DNA of 64,000 nucleotides from Telopea speciosissima (Eukaryota > Streptophyta > Magnoliopsida > Proteales > Proteaceae). Shown one piece after another: positions 46,914-58,290 of the stretch. Numbering within the stretch: the stretch's first letter is position 1; the number at the start of each line of letters is the position of its first letter. The notes under the pieces were generated by a model. That model saw only the letters and a list, made by a program, of their open reading frames with translations, searched no databases and was not told the DNA's origin. A program made the position numbers and the translations under genes. The stretch is from positions 21,137,542 to 21,201,541 of the forward strand of contig NC_057924.1 in assembly GCF_018873765.1 (NCBI RefSeq). The letters are read 5' to 3'.

Positions 46914-48045
46914 AGAATAATATGTTACTTCACCATTCATTTTTAAAACGTAAATGCTACAGGATGAGAGGGACCTCCTACCTTAGATTTCTTTTTCTCT
47001 GTTCATCCGTGGAGCCATTAAAATGCCTCTGTTGATTTAGTGAATTCATTTTTTGTTAGGCTCTCTGATCGATCTTTGCTTAGGATTTATCTCCTGAAAT
47101 TATTTGTTTACCATGATATGTCGAGTTCTGTCATGTTTGATCTATTTTGTTCTTGAAGCTTGAACGCTCTTATGATCTCCCCCTTATTCCATTCTTATTG
47201 TCCTGAATCTGTGATCCTTTCTTTCGTTTCTTGATCAATCTCGTAGGCTTAAGATGAATATATGATTTTTTGTTATTCATTTCCTATTTGCATTCTTGAT
47301 TAATCTCTTAAAGCCTAAATTGAATGCGTGATCTCTATAATCTCCATTACCTGTTTCTTATAATTACATGTCTGTGGTTCTCTTTAATGGTGTTTGTATG
47401 GATAATAAGCATGACTCGATCCCCTATTATTTTCCCAAATTCTACGGCTTTGTAGCTCATCATTGAGAGAGGGAAATTATTTTTTGAGCTTGTTCATGCT
47501 ATTGATAGGTGGAACCATTGCTGGTAGGAAGTGATTACAGAAGACTATTTTTTCAGATCAATAAAAAGAAGAGAAGAAACTTGGTTTAGGCTGTGGGAAA
47601 AATCGAATGTTACCTATTTGTATAGTAAGAAGTTAGTTCATGAAAAAGTTTGTATGGTGTAAATGCTTGAATCAGTATGGATACAATTTTCAGAGTTGCA
47701 GATCCATCAATGAGCTGCCTATTTCAAGTCATGTGGATAGCTTTTATAAAATTCTGCTGCCAAATATTTGTTTTATGGGAAAGAAATATGACGACCAGCT
47801 TGCTCTTAGCCACAGAAAAGTTGTAGAGATCTATTTCAATCCTAATAGGTGGAATCAACATACGATTTTTGCATTCGCTGTGCAACCATCTTTCTTATGT
47901 GGCAAGTTCATTGCAATTGAGGACATAAAATGCCTGTAACCATTGCTTTAGATGTGACTGGAATAGTGCCTAGGACGAGTGTCTTGGTTCCTTTGCCTCG
48001 ATTTTCCCATCATTTCTCTTTTTGAGTCTCAAAGTGTCGAGATAT
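45514..48045. other. No confirmed gene
   Basis: Open stretches at 45634-45877 and 47640-47939 have ordinary composition; the second reads SSHVDSFYKILLPN, faintly like a B3-domain start, but too little is present. A 33-bp unit is repeated three times at 46768-46866 (ATGTACAATGTAGCATTTCT...), followed by a (GA)n run at 46880-46912. Confidence 0.4.
46768..46912. repeat. Three identical 33-bp units plus (GA)n
   Basis: Units start at 46768, 46801 and 46834 and are identical or nearly so. A (GA)16-type microsatellite follows at 46880-46912. Confidence 0.95.
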
Positions 48046-48049
48046 GGGT

Positions 48050-49203
48050 TTGGGTGCAATTTACCGATGCTGACGATCTCAGCAATGAATTCCTTCACCC
48101 GTTGTCTTGAATCATGTTATACTCTCTTCACTGCAACTTTTTCATTTGAATTGGGTAATATACCTCTGTAGACCTTACCAAAGCCACCTATACCAAGAAG
48201 CTCCTTCTCATTAAATCCTCTGGTTGCAATGTAGAGATCTTTATATTTAAACCTCTGAGGTCCATAATCAAATTCCCAATCTTCATGAACTTCTGCGAAT
48301 TTTTTCTTCCTTCCAACAATTAATTGGATGATGAAGATCGACATTTACAATAAACTAGCACCGATCACAGGAAATCCAATGTTAAAAATTTTAGATTGTG
48401 TTTTAGGCCCTGTTCGAGGAAGCTTAGGAAGTTGAGTTAGAGACAGAGCTTTTGCTTGTCCATTCATCTTGAAGCTCCACCCCAACACATAATGAGGTGC
48501 TTTTATGACAGCAGTTATTGAGGAGAAAACCACAAACATAGGATCCACTATGATTGGGGAAAGATCAATGTTCAAGGACAAGAGGGGGATCTTTGGTTTA
48601 GGAACTTCAATTGGAGCTAAAGTTGCCTTAGTTCACCCGAATATTCCACCCAAAGTTGCAAGGCATGTCTACTGAAGAGGGTCAGGTTCACATATCGGTT
48701 CTCTTGATCACTAAAAAAAGAAGCCGGAGCAGCTGTGACATGGTTGCCATCGATGTCATTGAAATCCAAATTTTGGATGCAATCCATCTCGATTGCTATG
48801 AGATGGTTGGATGAATTGCCGATGTTGGTCTTATTGAAGAGGCCTACATAAATGCTTGGTAAGCACTTGAGAAGTCTGTTGAAGGTGCAATTACAAACGC
48901 CATTGCAGGACCACCTACTGTGGTAAACTCAGAATACATGGCAAATACAAAGGCAGTGGAGAAGGAGAAAACATTACCTGTGGAAGAATTCATGAAATGA
49001 AGCGGATGAGGGTAGAAGGCATGACCCTTCTGTTGCATAGTGGTGTTTACCAACGTAAGGAGGCCATTGTTTGTAATCTGAGCTAAGCTGTCAAAGCTCA
49101 AGTCAACTCCTCCAAATCCATTGTAGGTGAACTCAACATCTTCTTGTTGTGATGCTATAGATCTCCTAAGGAGTAGGAACAAAACCGCAAATTTGAGGAA
49201 CAT
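48050..49203 (-). pseudogene. L-type lectin receptor kinase (LecRK) relic
   Basis: From the ATG at 49203 the - strand encodes a signal peptide (FAVLFLLLRRSIAS), then the start of a legume-type lectin domain (FTYNGF, FSFSTAFVFA, GGPAMAFVIAPS). A frameshift near 48870 moves the lectin domain into another frame (NHLIAIEMDCIQ, FNDIDGNHV). The second half of the lectin domain is largely missing. The kinase domain starts in a third register (48304-48118: [13 protein letters not shown], the P-loop [11 protein letters not shown] and the ATP-binding Lys in VAVKRV). It meets a stop and then stops matching near 48050, just after VKEFIAEIV-type residues. The catalytic loop is absent, so it cannot be a working kinase. 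Confidence 0.85.
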
Positions 49204-49499
49204 TGTATACCAGTTATTTTTCTGTGTTCTTCTAAGGTAGGGGCATTCACTTATTCCTTTCCTTTTAATAATTTTATGAAAGAGAAATCAGCCTTCTTTC
49301 TATATCAATATACTGTTTTAAAATTTTCAATTGTGTTAGTTAGCTTAGGACTTAGGATCAAATCGGTTGAACGGTCTACTAAGGCAGGCTAACAGTGATT
49401 TGTTGCTAAGGAAAGATCCTCAGTCCATAAAAAAAAGGTGGAACAATCTTTATATATAGCTCCAATTTGATCCAGTCCTACAGTAATCCATTATGCTAA

Positions 49500-49640
49500 G
49501 AGCCTCTTGGCGTGGTGGTGGCTGCCACTGTAGTAGAGCACTGGCCTAAGTCCAGGGAGAGATCGATTATTCGACTCTCTCCCCATCTGACATATAACAT
49601 CCTGTTATTACCTGCTTCACCCCCCCCCCCCCCTTTCATT
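49500..49640. repeat. SINE-like segment, tentative
   Basis: GCGTGGTGGTGGCTGCC and ATTATTCGACTCTCT resemble tRNA-type internal promoter boxes, and a C-rich run follows at 49620. No target duplication was found. Confidence 0.3.
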
Positions 49641-49649
49641 TTTCTTCCA

Positions 49650-52288
49650 TTCTCAAAATAATCTCACACATTGGCATTCATGACATTAATAATCTTATAT
49701 GGCACCTTGCACACTTTGCAGGATTAAGCAAATTGGAATCCCATTCGCCCCTCTCTGTAGTATGAACTGATTAAGTAGTTAAAAATCATGAAACATCCTT
49801 TATAACAAACAGAACAGGAGATCATTAATATTTTTAATCCAAAAGTGATCCTTTGGATCCCATGATCACTAGCTAGCTACTACTCTCATTGCTCTGTCCC
49901 ACAGCAATCTAATACCACTACTACTACTACTAGCTTTTACTCCCTCATCACTTCCTGTTCCTGAAACCTTAACATAGACATTAAAATGAAATTAAACAAC
50001 TTTCATTCTTAAAGCAACAGATCTATATATGGCACAGTCTAATATGCTCCCATGAATTGATTATTTAAGTAGTAAAAGATTCAAAGTACAACACAATCTA
50101 AATTAATTGCTAAAACAGTAAATTATTCATTCCTTCACATGCAAACTTCTTTTAAAAAATAAAAAAAAATAAATAAATAAATTTCATGACCTGATCAGTC
50201 ATCCAAGAACTAGGGAGGACTTTTTTCCTTTTTGACGCTTCAAAAAGGCTTTGGAGCTCGTGTTCACATTTTCCTCATCTTTTCAATTAGAAGGAATCAT
50301 GGTTTTCTTTAGATGCTGTTTTTTGGTTTACTCCCTTCTCAAGATGCTCTGTTGTATGTTGCTTTGTGCAGAAGCCTGAAACTCTTATGGTTTTTGAACA
50401 AGTTCCTGTGAAGAAAGACGAATTCTAATTACTCCACTAGCCCAAGACTCACAACCGAAAAATTGAAAAAGAACAATAATATTACTCCAATAGGATGAGA
50501 GAAGACAAGCTTTTTCAGATACAGAGATGCTGGGCAATGAGGACAAGCTTGCATACAAAGTAATAAGGTTGATTGATTGATTGGATTGAAGATGGAGAAA
50601 AGGTGTTCTTTATAGGTAAGTGAAAGGAGAAGATCAAGGCAATTGACCAACTTTCAAGATTGAAGTTATCTGAACCCGAGAGATAGTAATGGAGAAGGTG
50701 GAACTAGGAAATGATGATAGGATGGGAAAGGGTCACTCAAGAGAATGGATGCTCACATGGGAAAGGAAAGCTTACGTTGGGAAATAGGGACATAAGAATT
50801 GAAAGAGGTTTTGACTAGGAAAGTGGATGGGTGGAGGGTGATGTGGGAAATGTGCAAGCAAGCTCAAATAACAAGGCCCCACACAAAATACATAAATTCC
50901 TCACTACATCTCTCTCAAAAAAAAAAAAAAAAAAAAAAAAACATATAATTCCAAAAGTTAAACTTTAAGATTTAACAGTTCCAACCAGATCTTCCTGGCC
51001 CATTCAATGGGTAATATCACTAAAATGAACTATTTATATATTAAAAAAAAATTACTTCAATGAACTGCTTCCTTCCATGAGGATGCTTGCTAAGAATCAC
51101 ACCATTGTGGGTTACATATTTTTATATGGAGATGTTTCCATAGTTTTGTACCATTTTGACTGAAAGTCTATCTATATATTGGTGATATATGCCCCCTTTT
51201 GGTACTGCAAGTGAGTCTTCCCCAGTCAATCGTGGGTGGAAACCAAACTCTGCTTACTCCCGCCCCCCTCCCTTTTTGTATTGGGAAGTTCTGCGTGTTT
51301 TCTCCTTGTTAAATATAACTTAAACTCTTAGACTGAAAATTTTCTCTCCTTAAATACAATAGTTCGTGAAAAGAGGTCTCCTGCCCCAACCCATCTACAG
51401 CCCCCATATGACCCTTCCTACAAATCTCTTGGACAACCTTGAAGGGCTGATTGTCCCATCCTTGGGCCATCCACTCAAAAGAGAATTAATAATCAAGAGA
51501 TCATTGGGACTGTGGATTGACTAATAGAGAAGGAGGTTTTAATTACAAAGTAAGTGCATACAATATCGTTGATATTTAATTTTGTTTTGCAGATTCAGTG
51601 ATTCTGCAACATCTATTCATGAAGACTAATATGAAACTTCAAGCAAAGTAAGTGCATCTTTAATTATCTTTAATTGTCTTTAATTGTCTTTTTCTACAAA
51701 TCTCTTGAACACAATTTCAAATCTTAGTTGATGTTTTGTGCAGTTTTATGTCTTAGAGGAGGGGTATTATGGAAAAACACTAATTACAGGGTAGTGCTCT
51801 AGTAATCTGAGTCTTATGAGGGGTGCTTGCAAACAATTTTGAAATTAAATTGACGTTATGCTAATCTTTTACCCTAAGAACACCAACTCTAAGACCATGG
51901 AAGAAAGTTCTCGGTGTACCACCATGCCCAGACCTGTGCTCTCATTGGGCCATGCATAAGTAGGGACCATGCTCCCCACCGAGAATGTCGACCCTGAGAT
52001 TACTTAGCGTTTCGGACATGGACCCACAATTCAATATGGTAGCTCGTGATTTAATATTTTATCTAAAGATCTTATTATTTTCCCTGAAATACCACAAGGA
52101 AAAAAAAAATTTTAAATTCCCTGTGAAAATTAAAAATGGTCATTTGCATCTAACTGTACTTCCTTGCAAACAACCATTCTTTTTTACTTTCTTTCATTTC
52201 ATTTCAATTCATTTTTTGAATGAATTATTTGATTTCACTCTAGCCAAATGTGGCCAAAGTTTTTCTCTGTGATACTATACTTGACCAG
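49650..52288. other. No gene seen
   Basis: AT-rich intergenic sequence with an A tract at 50919-50941 and short repeats near 51660-51690 (TCTTTAATTG three times). No ORF has protein-like features. Confidence 0.45.
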
Positions 52289-53247
52289 GAACTCAGGCAG
52301 GATGGAGTCTATGGCACCAATTGTCCTATTCCCCCTGGGAAAAACTTCATTTATATTCTCCGGGCTAAGGATCAAATAGGCAGCTTCTTCTATTTCCCTT
52401 CACTTGCATTCCACAAGGCAGCAGGAGGGTTTGGTGGAATCAAGATCTTTAGCCGCCCAAGAATTCCTGTTCCTTTTCCTAACCCAGCTGGAGAGCATAC
52501 AGTTCTGGCTGGTGACTGGTTCAAGAAAAACCAGAGTAAGTAACAGTATAATTGGGTTCTTCTAAAGAATCATAACACTTATAGTTACTGGTTTTAGTAC
52601 AAAAGAGAGAAATCCATTGAGATATTCGAATCGAATCCGCTTGATCCCAATTCTTGCTGATTCATTCTGATCCCTTGTTGATTCTGCTTTGGATTGTTTT
52701 CTTTTCCTAAATACTGATATAAGCTTTCGTGTCATTAACATGATTTGAAAGCAATCTTAGACACTGGGAATGGTATGCCCTTTGCTGATGGGCTTCTCAT
52801 CAATGGCCGTGGTTGGAATGGATACACATTCAATGTTGATCATGGTAAACCATAAATCATGATTTTCTGCAACTCAGGCTGCCACTCAAAGAAATTCCAA
52901 GTTGTTTTGGCTGTATAGTCTCACTGTTCTACATATATTGGGCAGGTAAGACATACAGGTTCAGGATTTCAAATGTGGGTCTTACCACATCCATCAACTT
53001 CAGAATTCAGGGACACAAGTTGAAGCTGATAGAGGTGGAAGGGTCTCACACACTTCAGAGCACCTGCTCTTCCCTTGATATCAATCTGGGCCAGTCTTAC
53101 TCTGTTTTGGTTACTGCCGATCAGCCTGTACAGGATTACTACATTGCTGTTTCTTCACGTTTCACCAACACAGTTCTCACAACTACAGCCATTGTCCATT
53201 ACAGTAGCACAGATAACCCTCCCCCTAGTAATATAATCTCTTTTTGA
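52289..53247 (+). pseudogene. SKU5-like multicopper oxidase relic, 5' half
   Basis: Three exons can be placed: 52289-52535 (DGVYGTNCPIPPGKNF, GSFFYFPSLAFHKAAGG, VLAGDWF), 52752-52844 (ILDTGNGMPFADGLLINGRG) and 52946-53247 (TYRFRISNVGLTTSINFRIQ, then YSVLVTADQP and YYIAVSSRF). This is the order in SKU5/SKS proteins, cell-wall relatives of ascorbate oxidase. The first exon with the signal peptide is missing. A one-base shift lies near 52296 (the N-terminal part of the exon reads in another frame), and the third exon runs into a TGA at 53245. The family's later domains are not here but appear at 54915. Confidence 0.85.
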
Positions 53248-54050
53248 CCAAAAAAAATAAAAACTAACAGTTCTTAGATTTTCTATATTTTGATATTTAT
53301 TTTAGCAAAAGATTTTATGATCTACAAGACTAGATTGGTATCTATGGTTTGTACAAGAAGTTGTGCCACCTGGAAAGATGAATGTGGCAATTTTAACCTT
53401 AGTTTTAAATTCAGAACATACATGCTAGATGGTCAAACCAGGTTGACCTGAATTGTCCCTTTTTTTTTTTTTTTTGGGTTATGTGGTTTTTCTAAAGCTG
53501 ATGGAGATGTTCAAGGATTTTACTATTTGGAGAAAGTTATCCTCCACGGCACCTGAACATTCACCACACCATACTAGCGTTCACAAACCCTATAGGGTTT
53601 TAGAATATTTCTCAAAATACCCTTCTGATACCCCCCCCCACGGGCACACGCATCTGAACCCACCGTGGTGAAGGGATTCCCATTCACCATAGCTGAAGGA
53701 AAACTTGGTCCTCATTATTTTTATTTGAAATTTTAAGATTTTTTTATTCAGCTTCAAATTCAATTATATTTCTTTCTTATATTGACATCTTTCATTGTAT
53801 TTTTAGCCATCCATGTTGTATCTTAGGGTCTACCTGTTTGATTAAAAGTTCCAACCCTTTATGATATGCCATATGGCAGTAATTGTGTAGGCAAGAGAAT
53901 GGTTAAATAGCTTCTTTTTATTTTATTTTATTGTTTTAGTACTTTTAATCATCCCTTCATTTGCGGCCCATTATTATGTATTGCTGTGCTTCTACCTTTT
54001 CTTTTTCCAATAAAAAAAATCTGAAGGTAGGAAATATGTGTGTTGTGTTG

Positions 54051-54093
<43 letters not shown>

Positions 54094-54623
54094 AACCTGT
54101 GGAGGTTTGCTTCATTTGATTCAAACTGAATATGTGATTCAGGAACATGAAACAAAAGATCCATAAGAATTATTGGGAGACTTCATGTTTAGGGTTTCTA
54201 CTAAGACAATGGTTTTGAGCTTCTTTCTAACCCTGAATTTATCAGGTCTAATTGTTTCAGTTTGCTGGCTACAGTCTACTAGTTAAGAATTTCAGCTCAA
54301 ATAAAATTTACAACTTAATCAGAGACTGCTGTCTCCCCACCCCTTCCCCCTCCCCCTCCCCCTCCCCTTAACTCCACTACAGTCAATTCTCATGTCATAT
54401 CTGCCACTAAATTAAGGTCTTCCAGTACTAAAACTACTTCATAATTTAATATTTATTCTTTATTTTTTAAGGAATCTTCCAAATGCTTTGGACCCTCATA
54501 ATTAATATTCCTCTTCCTGAGCAAGTATAAATATCCCATGTAGTGCTCCAGTTGAAGTACCCCTTGTTCAAGTTGTTTTCAACTCTCTCTCTCTGTGACA
54601 TATTCTTCTTTATCCTTCTCATT
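53248..54623. other. No gene; simple repeats
   Basis: This separates the two oxidase halves. It contains T-rich and C-rich runs (53460, 53632, 54345-54366) and a (GA)n run at 54054-54089. A TATA-like TATAAATATCC near 54526 and a CT-rich leader precede the CEP-like ATG. Confidence 0.5.
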
Positions 54624-54909
54624 ATGGCGCAGACCAAGATCATGGCTACTTGTGTTTTTCTTCTTGTACTAATGTTCTTCAATGAAATTCTCTCTGTTGA
54701 AGGAAGGCTTTTAAAGACTGGAAAACTTGATAACAACTGCTGGGAATGCAACCGGAAATGGAAAGAACAACTTGAAAGCAATGGCTACTGCTGGTGAATC
54801 TTCTACCAGCTCCTTCCCCCATGAGGGTAGAAGTGTGGTAGAGATTGATGACTTCCGTCCCACAGATCCAGGTCACAGTCCTGGTGTTGGCAATTCCATA
54901 AAAAACTGA
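54624..54909 (+). pseudogene. CEP peptide precursor, frameshifted
   Basis: The ATG at 54624 opens a signal peptide (MATCVFLLVLMFF...SVEGR). Near 54728-54737 (AACAACTGCTGGG) the conserved reading moves to the next frame, where it continues to a TGA at 54907. That second frame ends with DFRPTDPGHSPGVGN (54850-54894), the 15-residue C-terminally encoded peptide motif of the CEP family, followed by four more residues. CEPs are secreted, cleaved and hydroxylated peptides that signal nitrogen status and control root growth through CEPR receptor kinases. A single extra base would explain the shift; a sequencing error is possible. As written the first frame ends at 54795-54797 before the peptide, so no CEP would be made. 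Confidence 0.8.
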
Positions 54910-54914
54910 GCACA

Positions 54915-55545
54915 ATGGAACAGCTTGCCAATAATGCAAACATCGTTAATGGCAAGCAGAGGTATGCTGTCAATGGTGTCTCATTCGTTCCAGCAGACAC
55001 GCCATTGAAACTAGCAGATTACTACAAGATCCCTGACATCTTCAATTTTGGAAGCATTCCCAATAAACATCCTGGTGACGGCAGATGCGACCTTAAGACT
55101 TCTGTCATGGCTGCAGATTTCAGGGTTTATGTTGAGATTGTGTTTGAGGATTGGACGGACACTGTACAATCATGGTACCTTTTTTATTGTTAGGTAAGGT
55201 TTATAGGCCATGAAAAGATTCATTCTTTCCTTATCATGGGTTCATCTCGACTTTTGGAACAGTGGAGTTTTTTTGGATGAACAGGATGGGTCAAGCCCGG
55301 TGGTCGCCTAAGAGCAGACGAAGTTGCAATTTGAGAGACACGGTTGCTCGTTCAACTACTCAGGTATGGAATAGATCATTGGGAACCCATTCGAGATTAG
55401 ACGAACTAGACAATTTTGATTAACCTATCAAACAGTGATGAATTTTGTGCTTGAGATGTTGGTAAATTGGGTTCTTTTATTGGGAATGCAGGTTTACCCA
55501 AATTCATGGACTGCAATATATATGGCTTTAATTCAAAGATTTACT
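54915..55545 (+). pseudogene. SKU5-like multicopper oxidase relic, 3' half
   Basis: The sequence starts with QLANNANIVNGKQRYAVNG and SFVPADTPLKLADYYKIP, then SVMAADFRVYVEIVFEDW and TVQSW, the third cupredoxin domain of SKU5/SKS proteins. After a short gap the reading resumes at about 55300-55363 (NLRDTVARSTTQ, followed by a GT donor) and at 55492 (VYPNSWTAIYMAL). The remainder, including the end of the domain, is lost. It begins only a few bases after the CEP-like stop codon, with no visible acceptor, so the join is a breakpoint. It is probably the missing second half of the gene at 52289-53247. Confidence 0.8.
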
Positions 55546-55858
55546 GTTTCTACTTTAAAATGGATAGCAGAAACAATGACAGTATAATATCAAGAAGAAT
55601 TGTTGCAGAAAAAATAAAAAAGAAGATGCTGGAACAATTTACCAAGTTTTATTTCCTCTTGTCATCTAGAAGTTACAAGTAACAATGCTGGAAATTTTAT
55701 ACTTTCGCTATTTTTATTTTCCTTCTTGTCAAGCATATACATCTGTGAAACCAATTTTACTTGGAGGAGTTTTTTTAATACATAATTTATTGGTTTTTGA
55801 TTGATTGCCGCTCCAGTTTCAGTTGGGTAAGACTGCATGGTAGTTTACTTGGAAGCTG

Positions 55859-56078
55859 CAAATTTGACCTTTGAACCTTACGGGACGAAGAATTCTTCTT
55901 TAAAATCATAATTTTGACTAACCTTCGGGGAGAAGAAAATATTATTTGGTAGAGCAACTGTCCCCTCTCAAATTTGACCTTTGAACCTTACGGGACGAAG
56001 AATTCTTCTTTAAAATCATAATTTTGACTAACCTTCGAGGAGAAGAAAATATTATTTGGTATAGTCACTGTCCCCTCA
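55859..56078. repeat. Tandem duplication of 110 bp
   Basis: Units start at about 55859 and 55969 (AAATTTGACCTTTGAACC...) and differ at only a few positions. The second ends right beside the next inverted-repeat element. Confidence 0.95.
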
Positions 56079-56082
56079 AAAA

Positions 56083-56434
56083 GGGTAAATTACACATCAC
56101 CCCCTGATTTTTGAAAAAATTCAAATCACCCTTGTTTAGACCCCAATATGACAAATTAGTCCCTATCGTTAGTTTTATGCTGTTAAGTGATGATGTCAGC
56201 CAGTTAAATAAATTTAAATTCCTAAATTACCCTTGACCAATGTTGAAGATGAATGAAGGGTAGTATTGTAAATTTAATTCTAATGTTTTAGTACAAAGGT
56301 AAAATAGTCCTTTCACACCAGTAACTAACAGCAGGCTAACACCATTACTGTAGAGGAGGTGATTTGAGTTTTTCAAAAACCAGGGGATGATCTGAGTTTC
56401 ATTTGAAAATCAAGGGGTGATGTGTAATTTATCC
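56083..56434. mobile_element. Mutator-like MITE, 352 bp
   Basis: The left end GGGTAAATTACACATCACCCC is mirrored by the right end GGGGTGATGTGTAATTTATCC. The inverted repeats extend for about 80 bp (TTTTTGAAAAA, TCAAATCACC). The end sequence resembles Mutator-like elements elsewhere in the window. No exact 9-bp duplication was found, probably because of the adjacent A-rich flank. Confidence 0.75.
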
Positions 56435-56830
56435 AAATAAAAAAAAAAAAAAAAGAGGATGAGAGAGTGAGTGGGAGCTGAGAGATACTGAATGGGAGAA
56501 GGAAGGTGAGTTGGGGGTTTTCCTAATCCATGTGTCCACCACCCATCGTATGAGAATTTTATTAATTCAGGTTCTCATACGATGGCATCCATCATGAGTG
56601 GATCCACAAGATAGATGCCATCTGGGTTGCTCGCACCCATTCTCGTATGTTTTCATACAAGGATGTGATCCTAATTCCAATTTTGTACTTAGGTCCAATT
56701 TGTTTGACGAAGAAAAGTGAAAAAGGAAAAAAAGGTGGAAAGCTTTTATTTGTTTCCTACAAACTACTACAAATGTAACTGTTTGGTTAGATGGGATAAG
56801 AAACTTCAAGACAAACTTATTAAATACATT

Positions 56831-57076
56831 ATTTTTTTGTTTTTTTTGGAGACAGGAGGGGTATCCGACTTTAGGCCGACTAATCCCCCCTAGGCTCGTA
56901 CATGACCCACGCGCCACGCACGAACCGGGAGCTTCTGGGCCCTAGTGAGCTTCAGGCGGGTGGCCCCAAGAAATTATGCAGTGGCGAAGGTTTGATCACG
57001 AGACCTCGCTTCCTGAGGCGGAGTCTCATGTCCCCTCCAAGCAAGCTGCGCTAACCCCTTGAGGTATTTAATGTAT
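56831..57076 (-). mobile_element. SINE with poly-A tail
   Basis: Read on the - strand it has tRNA-like internal boxes (TTAGCGCAGCTTGC, GTCTCGTGATCAAACC), a GC-rich body ending GGGGGGATTAGTCGG...GGATACCCC, and an A-rich tail at 56832-56848. The direct repeat TTATTAAATACATT occurs at 56817-56830 and 57077-57090 on either side, consistent with a target duplication. Confidence 0.75.
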
Positions 57077-57482
57077 TTATTAAATACATTCATTCTTGTC
57101 TAATGCGATGGTACCCCTCTTTTTTACACCACATTCACTTTTAAGTCCTACCAAATATTGATAGGACTTTGGCACTATTCTTTTTTTGGAGAAAGGATTT
57201 TGATACTATTCACGAAAAAGTTATTTTTGAGTCTATCTCTCTCCTTTTTCTATTTCCTTTCTTTCCCATGGAATCTCATCCCATGTTCATTTTGTCTCTT
57301 TCTCTCATTAAATCTCACTCCACCATAAGATGCAATTCTATTATTTCCTTTCATTTCTTTCTCAATCCAACTCATAGCATGTAAGATTCATCCTCACAAG
57401 TTTTCCAGCGATTTTATCAGTCAAATAAACGGGGGCGAGAAAAACAAGTTTGATTTTTTTGGACATACCAACAGGTGAATGT

Positions 57483-57571
57483 ACATGTGAGAACCAACCA
57501 TTTAGTCCTATTACAAAGAAAGAAGGGCAATTTATGAACATAAAATTAAAATGTGATTGGTTCTCACATGT
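57483..57571. repeat. Short inverted repeat, MITE-like
   Basis: ACATGTGAGAACCAA (57483-57497) is mirrored by TTGGTTCTCACATGT (57557-57571) with an AT-rich 59-base centre. No target duplication was recognised. Confidence 0.6.
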
Positions 57572-58290
57572 GCCCGATCCGTTTACAGGAAAAAGAATGT
57601 GGAAACACAATTTTCATTGAGAAACGTGTAGATACAGGAGACCCACCTAATACCGTTGAATAATAACCATACCTTTTTCCGTGGGCCCAACCGTCCAACT
57701 AATCGTCCGGAGATTTTTTTTGGTAAATAAACGTCAGGACTCAGGAGATGGTAACAACATTTTCGACAAGCCCAGGGATTCCAAACTCCGACTGACTAAA
57801 GATTTGAAAATGGTCATAATTCATTAGTGGGCCCACCTAATCCTGAGGAGAGATGATAACCACAGTTTTCATGTAGCTAGAATCACATTGTCGTACGAGA
57901 ACGACATCACGTACCACAATTTGACCAGCCACATGGAATCCATTCCTCCTCTCTTTCCATTAGTGGCTGGCTAAAGGCGTACACGATCACGTTCTCGTAC
58001 GATTAGGCCTCGTTTTCGTAGATTTCTGTTTCCCGTCTATCTTTCTCTCTTTTTCGAATGAATTGACTTTGCTGTCCTCTTATCTAAATTTCTGTTTTGT
58101 CACATCTCTTTCATGGGCACCCCATACCAATCATAAAGACGAATACTTCAAGTTAATTTGTGAAGACCATCACAGAGATCAGAGTTTGGGATCTTTATTA
58201 TTTGCCTTTTATAGAAATATATTATCCAAGTGATCGAGACAATAATAATCGTTCAAATTGGATCAATGAACAAGAAAATGATGTAGTCTT

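Noticed and set aside
47640..47939. Possible B3-domain protein
   Set aside because: Only a short FYKILLPN-like resemblance; the rest of the domain does not follow and no exon structure supports it.
50429..50650. 73-codon - strand ORF as a small secreted peptide
   Set aside because: No signal peptide at its start, no known motif, and no supporting promoter or splice context.
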